A DNA stretch of 64,000 nucleotides from Persicaria tinctoria (lineage: Eukaryota; Streptophyta; Magnoliopsida; Caryophyllales; Polygonaceae), in the NCBI GenBank assembly GCA_037127255.1, contig JBANSL010000004.1, forward strand, positions 37,784,467 to 37,848,466, written 5' to 3'. The position numbers and the translations under genes are program-made. Below the pieces are notes generated by a model, which did no database searches, was not told the origin of the DNA, and was given only the letters and a program-made list of their open reading frames with translations. This document shows positions 1 through 9,626 of this stretch, in pieces; positions within the stretch are counted from its first letter, which is position 1, and each line of letters starts with the position of its first letter.

Positions 1-84
1 CCCTAAAAATCCAGCCCTAACCCACACACGCACGTGCCTAAAATATCACCATGCACGTGTCGGAAACCGGCGCCCCGGCCTCCG

Positions 85-1653
85 TCAAGGCTTCCAGGCG
101 CTCGCCCACACCACCGGCTGCTCCTTCCAGGCCAAGAAGATCCCCGCGGCCTCCGGCGACTGCACCATCGACCACCCCTCCTTGTACCTCTTGAGGAGCG
201 CCCTGACGTCATCGCTGACCTCATCACTAAACCCGACCGGGGACAACCCCGCCCCTGCCATCCTCCTCCCCCACCTCGCGGCCACCTCCCGCCTCTCCCC
301 CGACTCCCCCTCCGGGCACGTCATGAGGTCCATCACCGCCCTCCCCGCCGCCCTCTCCAGCATCAGCCGCTCGTTGCTCGTCCTCGGGAAGCTCTCCTCC
401 AGCGCCTCCATGTAAACCCTAAACCACCTGACGCTCTCCTGGAAACCCCTCACGAACTCGTACCCTGCGGGCCCCACCTGATCCAGGTCCGCCTCCTCCT
501 CCACCACCGTCACTATCCTCGGCCGTAGGCTCCTGAAGCCCGCCAGGACTGCGTCCCGCCTCCCCCCGGTGGCGCTCACCGAGTGCATCGTGTTGACGCA
601 ATTGATCGCCACCGCCTCGTCGTCCCTCACGTCCAGGTCGGCAAGGTTGAGCTCCGACAGGTCAGCATTGTGGTGGATGACGTGGAACTTGAAGGGGACC
701 CCCATCAGCCTGGCGAACCTCTCCATCCTGCTCCCGATCTCCCTCATGACCCTCTCCACGCCGTCTCCTCCGGCGGCGGCGGCGGCCTTGTTGACGACGA
801 CGGTTGTGAGGCGGAGGTGTGGGGTGTCGTCGGAGCGGGTGGCGATGGCCTCGAGGAGGGTCGGCCACTGGGTGCAGAAGGTGGTGGAGATGTCGATGAT
901 GTGGAGGCTGGGCTCGCCGTCGAGGGCCTCGAGGATGGCGCCGTTGCAGGCGACGTGGCCAAAGGTGGTCCAGGGGCTGACCTCCTGGAACTTGAGGACG
1001 GTCTTCCGGGTGGACTCGAAGGAGGAGATCTTGTCAGAGGCGGCGATCATGGCGCGGTAGCAGCGGTCGCCGGAGTCGGTCATGCGGCTGAACAACGCCT
1101 GGAGGAAGTAGAAGGAGAGCTTCTGGTCGACGTCACCGTAGGGGGAGCTCAGCTCGTTGAGCATCCACATGAGCTGCTGCGTCCGGGCGGTGTCCTTATC
1201 GGCCAGGGCCCTGGCAGTCTCTACGAGGATGTCAGAGGCCCATGACCTATTAGAGGAAGAGGACAAGGACGAGGAAGTGGAAGAGGAGAAGAACTCCCTA
1301 GAGAGGTCCGGGGCAGGGGAGTAGGAGAACTGGTCGGCGAAGCCGCCATGGGAGGGTGGGGGAGGGGTCAGGAGAGGGGTGCCGGAGGAGGAAGACTGGT
1401 AAGGGAGCTTGGAGTTGTTGGAATTAGAAGAAGAGAAGTCAGCCTCCTCATCCATGAAAAAGTTGAAGCATTCTTCGGGGTCGTGGTGGTGGGGGTGGAG
1501 GTGGTATGAGGAAGTGCTGTGGGGTGGTTGCTTGGTGGAGGATCGGGAGGAGGAGGTGGTGGTGGTGGAGTTGTTGAAAGAGTGGGAGTTGTAATTGTAG
1601 TATTGATCGGAAGACGACTCCTGAAGACTAACTACTCGAAACAAGCTATCCAT
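85..1653 (-). CDS. SHR: SHORT-ROOT (SHR) GRAS-family transcription factor
   Basis: This is a 522-residue single-exon ORF. The N-terminus ([11 protein letters not shown]) and the acidic block [11 protein letters not shown] near residue 60 are hallmarks of SHORT-ROOT. A low-complexity Ser/His/Thr region runs to about residue 135, then the full GRAS domain follows. LHRI starts near [12 protein letters not shown] (138-149). The VHIID motif is LHIID at 250-254, followed by the conserved [15 protein letters not shown] covers about 300-345, the PFYRE region includes VTVVEEEAD and [18 protein letters not shown] (about 380-440), and the C-terminal SAW motif ends in VVWASAWKP. In Arabidopsis, SHR is made in the stele, moves to the next cell layer, and with SCARECROW drives endodermis specification and ground-tissue division. 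The stop (TGA) lies at 85-87 and the ATG at 1651-1653. No frameshift or missing motif is seen, so the gene looks functional. A different SHR-clade paralogue is the only real alternative. Confidence 0.96.
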   Translation of the reverse strand: MDSLFRVVSLQESSSDQYYNYNSHSFNNSTTTTSSSRSSTKQPPHSTSSYHLHPHHHDPEECFNFFMDEEADFSSSNSNNSKLPYQSSSSGTPLLTPPPPSHGGFADQFSYSPAPDLSREFFSSSTSSSLSSSSNRSWASDILVETARALADKDTARTQQLMWMLNELSSPYGDVDQKLSFYFLQALFSRMTDSGDRCYRAMIAASDKISSFESTRKTVLKFQEVSPWTTFGHVACNGAILEALDGEPSLHIIDISTTFCTQWPTLLEAIATRSDDTPHLRLTTVVVNKAAAAAGGDGVERVMREIGSRMERFARLMGVPFKFHVIHHNADLSELNLADLDVRDDEAVAINCVNTMHSVSATGGRRDAVLAGFRSLRPRIVTVVEEEADLDQVGPAGYEFVRGFQESVRWFRVYMEALEESFPRTSNERLMLERAAGRAVMDLMTCPEGESGERREVAARWGRRMAGAGLSPVGFSDEVSDDVRALLKRYKEGWSMVQSPEAAGIFLAWKEQPVVWASAWKP

Positions 1654-2187
1654 TTAACCATCCAAAGTATAGCATATACACTTTTCCCCCTTTATTTAAT
1701 TTTGAGGACCTCACTTGATGGATGGATCTCTTTGTGTGATGTGGGATGGTGGGTGGGTGGGTGGGTGAACGTTGAGTTGAGTGGGTTTTTACTATCTGAC
1801 AATTAAAGAGAACGAGGGAGGCCTTAATGTATTGTATTGTATTGTATGTCTATGGGGGGGGGGGTTTTAACAGCACTTGGGACTCCACGGAATGTGCGTA
1901 AATTCTGTTCCAGGGGTTATACTATAGTAGGCGGATCTAGGTTGTATAGGCTACCATTACACATTTACACCCCCCAAAATGGAATCATTTTAAATATTAT
2001 ATCTTATTATTATATACTTTCTTTATTTGTAATATACGTACTATAGCATATATTTCGTAAAAGATAACCTACCTACAGTTGTTATTGTGCAAAACTGCGC
2101 GTTAGATGTAATTTTTCATAACTTTACACCTAGCTAACTCTTATTCCAATATTTTAAAAAATCATTATAATTATATAACTATTTCTA
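1654..2187. other. SHR upstream region, no other gene seen
   Basis: This holds the 5' flank of SHR. It includes the G4 motif, a short TATTG repeat near 1827-1845, a run of 11 G at 1854-1864, and AT-rich DNA beyond 1970. No convincing coding potential was seen. AT-rich stretches near 1660-1700 could supply a core promoter, but no single TATA box can be chosen. Confidence 0.5.
1751..1765 (+). promoter_or_regulatory. G-quadruplex motif upstream of SHR
   Basis: Four GGG runs separated by single T bases form a perfect short-loop G4 motif, with a further GGG at 1743-1745. It lies about 100 bp upstream of the SHR start codon on the template strand, in the promoter or 5' UTR. The motif is seen directly; any regulatory effect is inference. 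Confidence 0.5.
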
Positions 2188-2190
2188 TAA

Positions 2191-2772
2191 GAACATTTTC
2201 AACAACTTAAAAAAAATCTCTAAAATAGAAAAATAAATCTTTCTAGTTTATATTTTTTATTTAAAACAAATACTCTCCGATCGGTAATATAAAACTTTAG
2301 TTTTGTAAATACATATATCAAATGTCCAACAATTGAATTGATAGATATCAACTAAAAATTGAATGAACAAATCAATCAACAACAATTAACAATCAAATTA
2401 ATGTGATAACGGATTATAAAAACTGATCATTAGCAACTAAAAATCGATGACCAAATCAAATGTTTAGCAACTAATATGTATTCAAAAATCAAATGCAAAA
2501 AGAATTGGGAAAAATGAAAAAAAAAAGAAAGAAATTACATAAAACTGTAGATGTCAATTGAACTATGAAAGCGAATTGATATATAATAATAACAAATAAT
2601 TTTATGTAGATATTGACGGAAAATTTAATTTAGAGAAATTCTCTCTTCCTCTAAATTTAGAGAATTTCTTCACCGTGTTCTTATTTCTCTTTTTTTTATC
2701 TGCATAAAGTGAAATGGTTGGAGTCATAAAATTCTCATTTACTTTATTTCACAAGAGTTGTTGGAGATGTTC
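2191..2772. mobile_element. Tourist-like (PIF/Harbinger) MITE
   Basis: The left end GAACATTTTCAACAACTT and the inverted right end (GAACATCTCCAACAACTC read from the other strand) match at all but about three positions over 18 bp. Each end is flanked by TAA (2188-2190 and 2773-2775), the usual 3-bp PIF/Harbinger target duplication. The interior is AT-rich and noncoding. Its length of 582 bp suits a non-autonomous element. Confidence 0.6.
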
Positions 2773-2775
2773 TAA

Positions 2776-3860
2776 TTTAATAACTCGTTAAAAAAAAAGA
2801 TTAAAAAAAAGTCATGTGTCCACAAATTGGACAAGACATGTAATTATATGCCCTAAATAACATAAGCAAATAATAAATTTTATTCCTAAATAACATAAGC
2901 AAATAATTGAGAATAATAAATTTAAAATATTATTTAAATTATATATGGAGAGTTGAGCCTATATGTTGGTGGAATTGGAGAAAAAGATTTTTTAAATGTT
3001 TTTATTGGTGACTCAGTGCTCGTTTGGATAAATGTAGGAAATCTACTTCCCGTGATTTTATTTCTGGGGAGTCCTTCCCATGAATTACACCTTCTGAGTT
3101 TTTATAAAACATGTTTGGTTCAAAAATGAAATAATGGTGAATTTGATATAGCGATATAAATAAGAGAGTTTGTAAGAAAATGGTGGAAGTTGTCTTACCA
3201 TATACCCCTTGGTAATTCCAATTTCTTTATTTCACATGAATTTAAATTCAGGGAAATTTCAATTCCTAGATTTTTAGAGATGAAATTTTTTAATCAAACG
3301 CAGATATTCTATCCAACTTTTTGGGATATTCAACTTTCTGAGCCCTCAATTAGGGGTTAATGGCTATACAATTTTAAAAATCGAATTTCATTTTTCTTAA
3401 TTAATTGCATGAATTAGATAGGCTTTTTTTTGTCATAACAATTTGGGTGGATTTAAATACAGTCACATCACACTATCATGACCATCAATATGTTATTTGT
3501 ACAAACGATTTTTCTATCCTATGTCTTGGAGGCTGTAGCATATGATAATATTTCCGTTTTAAAAAAAATCTTAATTTAATTGTTTTAACTAAATTTTAAA
3601 TTAGATTCTTAAGATACCCTTATTTTTTTTATAGGAAATCTTTCTCGAATTGGTACGTACAGTTAGTTGTTTTACTAATTAATTGAGCTAACATGTGTTG
3701 GTTAACTAGAGAAGCTCCTAAGACTATCAACAACCATGAGAAAACCTCTTACCTATTTTATTTTCTCTCTTCCTATCCTAATTTAACATCTCATTTGTTT
3801 TTTTTTTGTTTAAATTTATTTTCACTTTTTCTACCTTATCCTAAAAGGTTCATGGTGTTG
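2776..3860. other. AT-rich intergenic stretch
   Basis: No gene was recognised. A weak possible element runs from GCTCGTTTGGATAAA (about 3018) to an imperfect inverse near 3300, but its ends do not match well enough to call. Confidence 0.4.
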
Positions 3861-3864
3861 TTAG

Positions 3865-4001
3865 ATACACCGCAAATCCCTCATCAAAAGTGCACTTCGG
3901 AATTAACGTGCAGGTCTTTCCGATTAATTAGCACGCTGAAAAACTAATTAACCCACTTCAACACTGCACGTCAATTCCGACGTGCAGGATTTGGGGTGTA
4001 T
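3865..4001. mobile_element. 137-bp hairpin MITE
   Basis: The left end ATACACCGCAAATCC and the right end (ATACACCCCAAATCC inverted) differ at one base. Similarity continues inward: a GGAATTAACGTGCAG block in the left arm pairs with its inverse in the right arm, so the whole element can fold into one long hairpin. TTAG occurs at both borders (3861-3864 and 4002-4005) and may be the target duplication. No coding content. Confidence 0.6.
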
Positions 4002-4263
4002 TTAGTTTCTTCTACAACAATGGGGAAACCTCTTACCCCCTTTAAATTTATTTTCACCTTTTATTTCCCTTTATTATGTGTAACATCAAATCTTTCATTT
4101 ACTTTTTTATTAAAAAAAAAAGAAAACAAAATTATAAAAGGAAAGAGGTTACCTCTCTCTACCAAGGTAACATCTTCAATTCTCTTACCTTAAGGTAAAA
4201 CCCACAATCATGGTCAATGAGTTTACTTTTTAGTAACATTTAAGACTATCCACAATGGTTAGG

Positions 4264-4287
4264 TGTGCAAATGTGCACATTTGCACA
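4264..4287. repeat. Perfect 24-bp palindrome
   Basis: The 24 bases read identically on both strands, centred on GTGCAC, and sit in AT-rich noncoding DNA next to the AGCTCG-rich tract. It may be the core of a decayed MITE; no function is assigned. Confidence 0.6.
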
Positions 4288-4344
4288 AGATGTGTTTTTT
4301 TGCACACCACTTTTTAGCATTTTACTCCATTATTGGACTGATAT

Positions 4345-4510
4345 ACGAGCCTACGAGCTCGAGCTTAATTCCTATTCGAGTATATACATGTGATCAAGCT
4401 CGGCTCGCAAGTAGGGTGCAGAACTCGAGCTCACGAGCTCGAGCTCGATAAGCTCGATTGGGCTCGTTACGAGCTCGATCTCGGGCTAGATGAGCTCGTT
4501 AGGGCTCGAA
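4345..4510. repeat. AGCTCG-rich degenerate repeat tract
   Basis: The stretch consists of many overlapping GAGCTCG / CTCGAGC words in imperfect tandem order. It is noncoding, and such tracts are common inside plant non-autonomous transposons. No borders can be set. Confidence 0.55.
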
Positions 4511-4809
4511 TGAACTCAGCAGTCAACAACAAACAATTCAATTGACTTGGAACAACAATTCACTTGGAGTTAACAGAAACTCAAAATCAAAAACTCAAAA
4601 TTAAATTCAAAATCAACCCTACATGTAGGAAAGATTAATAGAACAGCAAAAACTGCAAAATCAAGACTGCCATACATGATACATTGAAACTGTGAAATCA
4701 GAAACTCAAAATCAAATTCAACAGAACACCAAAAACGAAATCAGATTCTCAAAATCAGAAACTACAAAATCAAACCACCACCGGAGAGAGGCTCGCCGAA
4801 GTCGAAAAT

Positions 4810-5010
4810 AGGGTAAAGTCTATGTTACTTTACCTAAAGTTTTTTAAAAAATATTAAAAAATGTAAGTCGTTGTTTCTAACAACGACTTACGTATATTTT
4901 ATTTTTATTTTTTAAATCCCGGTTTATTGTTAAAATAAGTGAAAACCAAAAAAACATTAAAAAAAATACACGGAGAGTCGTTGTTTAAAACACTGACCCT
5001 CCCTTCTTTA
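4810..5010 (+). repeat. Left terminal inverted repeat with subterminal hairpins
   Basis: It contains a perfect 13-bp stem (GTAAGTCGTTGTT, loop TCT, then its inverse) near 4863-4891 and a second, weaker GAGAGTCGTTGTTTAAAAC palindrome near 4973. The order of blocks mirrors the right repeat. Confidence 0.65.
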
Positions 5011-5039
5011 ATGTTTTCCCCACACCGGTTGATTTACAA

Positions 5040-5520
5040 GGGAGCCCAATCGGAAGGAGGAAGAGCAATCGGGCAGGGAGTCCACCGGCCGGTTCTGGAA
5101 GAGAAATCGGAAGGGAGCGACCGACCGGATCTGGAAGAGCAATTGGAAGGCAGTCCACTGGCAGGATCTGGAAGAGCAAGCGAGGAATCCCAATCAGAAG
5201 GTGAGGAAGTCGATTGCAGTCTGAAGGCGATTGAACCCCAGGCGGTTGAGTCCACCTATCAGATCTAGGAGTCCACCGGTCAAGCGATTGAAACGAGGCG
5301 GTAATTGCGATCGATGAAGCCGATTGAATCCAGACGCTGAAGTCCAAATCCGAAGGCGATTTGTAGTCGGAAGGTGATTGAATCCAGGCGGTCGAGTCCG
5401 AATCCAGGCGGAGGTGGTAATTGAAGTCAAGGAAGGCAGTAATTGCGCTTCATCCTCTTCCCCTCTAGGTAGAGTCCGAATCTAGGCGGAGTCCGAATCC
5501 AGGTGGAGGCTGCAATTGCG
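5040..5520. repeat. Degenerate tandem repeats inside the TIR element
   Basis: Short units of the type TCTGGAAGAGCAATCGGAAG and GATTGAATCCAGGCGG recur imperfectly many times. They give open frames on several strands, none of which resembles a known protein. This is internal sequence of the 4810-8200 element. Confidence 0.5.
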
Positions 5521-5561
5521 CCTGACAACGGTGCTGCCGAGCACTTCATCCTCTTCCCCGC

Positions 5562-5692
5562 TGTAGGATTATAGAATTGATGTAAAGTCCTCCTTGAGGG
5601 TTTCCATTCATTGATAAACATATATATAGGCTACAAAGGTATTGGGCCTTAATGGGCTTTGGGCCCACTATACATGAGGAGACCTATGTAAT
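5562..5692 (-). repeat. 3' LTR of the short copia element
   Basis: About 131 bp match the LTR at 7519. The inner side lacks a purine tract on the minus strand, which fits a deletion that removed the RT, RNase H and polypurine-tract region up to the LTR edge. Confidence 0.65.
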
Positions 5693-5772
5693 CTGGGGGA
5701 AGGGGGAGAGGTAGGAGCACTGGGAGCGCTCTGGGGAAGAAGAAAGTGAGGGAACGACGACTCTAACTCAGA

Positions 5773-7317
5773 CTAAGACACAGGAGGTGTAGAAGAGGGG
5801 AGGGGAGGAAAAGCAAAAGAGAAGCGAGACTCATCAAACGTGACATGACGAGACACAATGAGCTTATGGGTCTTGATATCGAGGCAGAGGTAACCGCGAT
5901 GATCAGGCGGATAGCCTAGGAAGACACAAGGAGTGGAGCGCGGGTGAAGCTTGTGTGGGGCGGTGGAGGACTGGTTTGGGAAGCACAAGCACCCGAAGGT
6001 ACGAAGGTGATCATACCTAGGCAAAGTGAAGTAGAGGGCCTGACCTAGCGAGCGATGTTGAAGGGTAGTAGACGGTAGAATGTTGAGGAGATAGCAGGTG
6101 GTTGTTAAGGCGTGAGGACAATAGGAGAGGGGAATGGATGCGTGGAAGAGGAGAGAGCGCATCATGTTGGTAATGATTTTGATGATTCGTTCAGCCTTGC
6201 CATTCTGTTGAGAAGTATAGAGGCAAGACAAGCGATAGGATATCCCGTTTGCGGCAAAGAAAGAGTGAAAGTCTTTTGTTGTCAAATTCACGGCCATTGT
6301 CACATTGGAAACATTTGATGGATGTGTGAAACTGTGTTTTGATCAATCTGACAAAGAGATGAAACACTTGGGACTTGAAATGCAACGGGAAGACCCATAA
6401 GTAATGAGTATAATCATCAAGAAACAAGAGGTAGTACTTGTGACCCTCCTTGCTAGGCACAGGAGAGGTCCAAATGTCACTATAAATGATATCAAAGGGG
6501 GCAACGGTAGAGGTCAAAGACCGTTGGAACGACAGTCTGGCATGTTTGCCTAGTTGGCAGGAAGAGCACAAACCAGAGTGTGGGTTTTTAGTACATGTGA
6601 CAAGACTCTGAGAACGGAGGACATCTAGAACGACAGCACTGGGATGGCCCAGGCGTGCATGCCACAGGCTGGACGACGATGTTGAGAGGGCGACCGGGCA
6701 CGACTGACTGACGCAAGAGGTGGTGTGAGAGGGTAGAGCTCCCCGGTGCTGTTACATCTGATGCGAGTAACCCCCGTAGTAAAATCGTTCATAGAGAAAC
6801 CATATGGATCAAACGAAAGGGAAATATTGTTGTCAGTATTGAACCGACGGACAGAGATAAGGTTTTTGACAATCTTTGGGGCAATGAGGACATCGTTGAG
6901 GTGTAGGTGGGGGGTTGGGGTCTGTAATTTGGCGTGGCCAATCCTCGAAGTAGCGATACGACCACCATTTCCGACGATAATAGAGTGTGCAGGGCCCTTA
7001 AAAGAAATAGATGAGAGGTTACCTAAGGAGTTCGTCATGTGGGAGGTGGCACCAGTGTCCATGTACCAAGAAGAGTCTGAAGGTGTCGGCTGCATACAGG
7101 AGAAGGCGTGATGCCCATCCGGCGGAACAACGCGATGATCAGACGATGTCAGATAGGCCTGAGGTCGCAGAGCAGGAGATCCGGATTGTAGCCAATGAGG
7201 GTTGAAGCCAGTCATCGGGGACCATCGAGGGGTGGTGGTCGAAGGAGGAGGTCCGCGAGTGACGTGATGGCCGCTGCTGATGTGGATGCCGTGGGCGCAG
7301 TAGAAAAGGTCGCACAT
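5773..7317 (-). pseudogene. Copia protease-integrase remnant
   Basis: The order on the minus strand is the protease signature WYMDTGATSHMTN (near 7060-7020), a GAG-pre-integrase block around 6650, an integrase core starting CSSCQLGKHARLSF, with LFLDDYTHYLWVF and CDNGREFDN, then QQNGKAERI and the FGCLCFP region. At least two frameshifts split it, between the protease and integrase frames and near 6200. The linker after integrase runs straight into the 3' LTR zone, so no RT or RNase H follows. It is not functional. Confidence 0.85.
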
Positions 7318-7518
7318 TTTTTTTTTTTTTTGCGAAAGGAAGCGAGAGCGAGAGGGGGGAGGTAGGACGGCAGCGAGGAGGAGCCGTGAGGCGAGGGGGG
7401 GGGGGGGAGAGAGAGAGACAGAGCGGCGGCGAGGAGACGACGCCGGTGACGGTAATAGGGGGGGTGGGGCGGGAGGATCAAATTAGGGTTCCGTGAGGAA
7501 AAAAAGGTTGTGATACCA

Positions 7519-7570
7519 TGTAGGATTATAGAATTGATGTAAAGTCCTCCTTGAGGGTTTCCATTCATTG

Positions 7571-7605
<35 letters not shown>

Positions 7606-7671
7606 ACAAAGGTATTGAGCCTTAATGGGCTTTGGGCCCACTATACATGAGGAGACCTATGTAATCTATCA
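7519..7671 (-). repeat. 5' LTR of the short copia element
   Basis: It starts TGTAGG and ends TATCA on the plus strand, and is expanded relative to the other LTR by an (AT)n microsatellite at about 7577-7602. The primer-binding site, read on the minus strand, is at 7511-7518. Confidence 0.7.
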
Positions 7672-7984
7672 CCGCTTCATCCTCTTCCCCTCTGCAATTG
7701 CCCCTCTTCCCCATTGTTGCGACTGCAATTGCGCCGGACAACGGCACCGACGACAGGCGCAATGGAGAATCGCGAGGCACCGCGATGAAGGTGGTGACCC
7801 TGATGGTAGGTACCGACTGTGTGCTCAGGGGAGTTGGGGTGAATAACCGCCACCCGCTGAGGAGTAGGAGACAACTTTGGAGGTGGTGCTTGTGGTCGGA
7901 GATCAACGTTGAAGGTGGCTTGCCGTACGGAGAGGTTGAAGACGGAGGGAGCCGGGCAAAACGAAGATGGTCGTCGCCTTTACC

Positions 7985-8200
7985 CTGTATGTTTTTTATA
8001 ATAAAAATAAAAAATGAGAGTCGCTGTTTTAAACAACGATTCTCCATGCAAAATTTTTTCCACTTGTTTTAACAACAAACCGGGATTTAATAAAAACGAA
8101 ATACATGTAAGTCGCTGTTTATAACAGCGACTTAACAACGACTTACATTTTTTTAAAAAAATTTGGGTTAAATCGTTGTTTTTAACATCAACTTTACCCT
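7985..8200 (-). repeat. Right terminal inverted repeat with subterminal hairpins
   Basis: This is the inverted partner of the left repeat. Its main hairpin reads AAGTCGCTGTT / AACAGCGACTT. Compared with the left copy, one base has changed in each arm of the stem (T to C in one, A to G in the other), so base-pairing is kept. A second GAGTCGCTGTTTTAAACAACGATTC palindrome lies near 8011-8045. Confidence 0.65.
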
Positions 8201-8898
8201 GTTTTTGCTAAATCACTAAAATATTTTGAAATTTGATTATTCTCCGAATTATTTTTCGATTTTTAACTATTTAAAAAAAAATCCCAAAGCCCTTGTTGTT
8301 GATGCTCTAATCCTCTATTATTGGATTGGAAGCTTTATTTATTTATTTCTTTTAGCAAGGATAATAAAGGAGACACGTACATTCTATCTTCATTCTTTCT
8401 TTATCTTTAAGGAAAGAGCAGATGGTACTTCTGGTCTATGTATATGTTTTACTCTCTAAAGATAAACTCATTTTAATAGGTAAAAAAAATATCTTAACAC
8501 TTGTTATAGTAATTTATGTTTTTAAGTTTGATGTTGACGGAAATTATCCGGCCTGTAATTTGAACGAATATAAATTTGCAAACATGAGGTGGGAGGTGGG
8601 GAGTGGGAGAGGAGCTGTAAACAAGTTAAGCCTGACAAAAAGATGAAAAGGATTGAAAGTAATTATTAAAGAAAAGAAAACAAGGTGGGAGATGATGTAT
8701 AAAAAATAAAGCTTACATAAAGGTTACCTTTATTTTTTATTTTTCATTTTCCTTTTTTTAGTTTGTTTTGACCGAATAATCCGAACTAGAATACTATACT
8801 ATACCACCTTAAATCAACTGATAAATTCGAATTTAAATTCTAAAAACGTTCGATGAAGAATATAAACAAGTGAACTTAATCCCGAAAATATATTAATT
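8201..8898. other. AT-rich intergenic stretch
   Basis: There are short open frames but none with recognisable protein content. GTTGTTGATGCTCTAA at about 8296-8311 resembles a Tourist-type MITE end, but no partner end was found. Confidence 0.4.
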
Positions 8899-9079
8899 CT
8901 CCCTGTATAGTCTATTCTAAAATGAGTTTAACTTTATTTTATTTTTAGTATATATTTTAATAAAAAAATTTACAAAATAATTACTTTTTTAAGACTTCTT
9001 ACTTATTATTTTTAATTATTTTTATTTTATTAAAAAACGTGTTAAAAATAAAAACTAATTTATTTTAAAACGGAGGTAG
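8899..9079. mobile_element. Degenerate Stowaway-like MITE
   Basis: The left end CTCCCTGTATAGTCTATTCTAAAATGAG and the right end (CTACCTCCGTTTTAAAATAAATTAG inverted) resemble the Stowaway CTCCCTCCGT terminus with several changes. The right side is followed by TA. The interior is AT-rich with partial self-complementarity. Confidence 0.45.
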
Positions 9080-9614
9080 TATAAGTTTAGGTAACCAAAT
9101 TACCCAATATATATTTCAGTTCCATTAATTGTAACTAGACTAAAAGAAAATCAATAGGATCGACTAAAATAATGGCAACTTTATTAGAAAATATTTTTTT
9201 TTTGTTTTTTAGAACGTGATTTTTATCAATAAATACGCGGAATGTAAATATATTTAAAAAAAAATTCAAAATAAAATTATACTCGAAATAATTTTATGAT
9301 ACTTTGTAGAATGTATTGTGAGTAAGTTGTAGGGAATCGAACTCCCCATCTCAACTAGGCTTATGAAGCCTTGATACGTTTAAAGCTAATTAATCATGGC
9401 TTCTGAAAATGTGACAATTCAATTATTCAAGGGAGGTTTTATTGGTCATGACTTGTAGAGATGTAAAAGAATCCACTCGTTTTAACCTCAAAACTTTGAT
9501 CGTCGATAAATAGAGGAAGTTATGATCGTGAATCGTGGTCATCTAATTAACCCTATTTTCTTCGAAGAAATAAATGAAATATATGTAGTATTGAATGTCC
9601 AATATTCCTGGGAA
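9080..9614. other. AT-rich stretch with a SINE-like B box
   Basis: On the minus strand GGAGTTCGATTCCC (about 9332-9345) matches an RNA polymerase III B box, but no clear A box was found at the proper distance. It may be a decayed tRNA-derived SINE. Nothing else was recognised. Confidence 0.3.
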
Positions 9615-9626
9615 TCCCTATAGTAT

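Larger units (their letters stand above)
5562..7671 (-). mobile_element. Internally deleted Ty1/copia retrotransposon with very short LTRs
   Basis: Two direct repeats start TGTAGGATTATAGAATTGATG (5562 and 7519) and share about 131 bp. Next to the right copy, on the minus strand, is TGGTATCA, the initiator-Met tRNA primer-binding site, so the right copy is the 5' LTR. The flanks give a 4-bp CCGC duplication (5558-5561 and 7672-7675), or 5 bp with one mismatch. Inside are protease and integrase remnants only. Most of gag and all of reverse transcriptase and RNase H are missing. It inserted into the 4810-8200 element. Confidence 0.75.
4810..8200. mobile_element. Non-autonomous DNA transposon with ~200-bp terminal inverted repeats
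   Basis: The termini AGGGTAAAGT (4810) and ACTTTACCCT (8200) are inverted, and the similarity runs inward for about 200 bp. Shared blocks include GTAAGTCGTTGTT/AACAACGAC hairpins, AAATCCCGGTTTATTGTTAAAA, and GAGAGTCGTTGTTTAAAAC. Between the arms are degenerate GC-richer repeats and a copia element that inserted later (5562-7671), so the element was about 1.3 kb before that. No transposase ORF is present. Long TIRs suggest a Mutator-like or related class, but no 9-11-bp target duplication was found at the ends, so the superfamily is open. Confidence 0.6.

Noticed and set aside
583..1245. Long plus-strand open frame across the SHR gene
   Set aside because: It is the antisense shadow of the GC-rich SHR coding sequence and has no protein likeness.
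3018..3305. Possible MITE between GCTCGTTTGGATAAA and an inverse near 3300
   Set aside because: The ends match at too few positions and no target duplication is visible.
9332..9345. B-box match as a SINE
   Set aside because: No A box at the right distance and no tail, so not called as a separate element.
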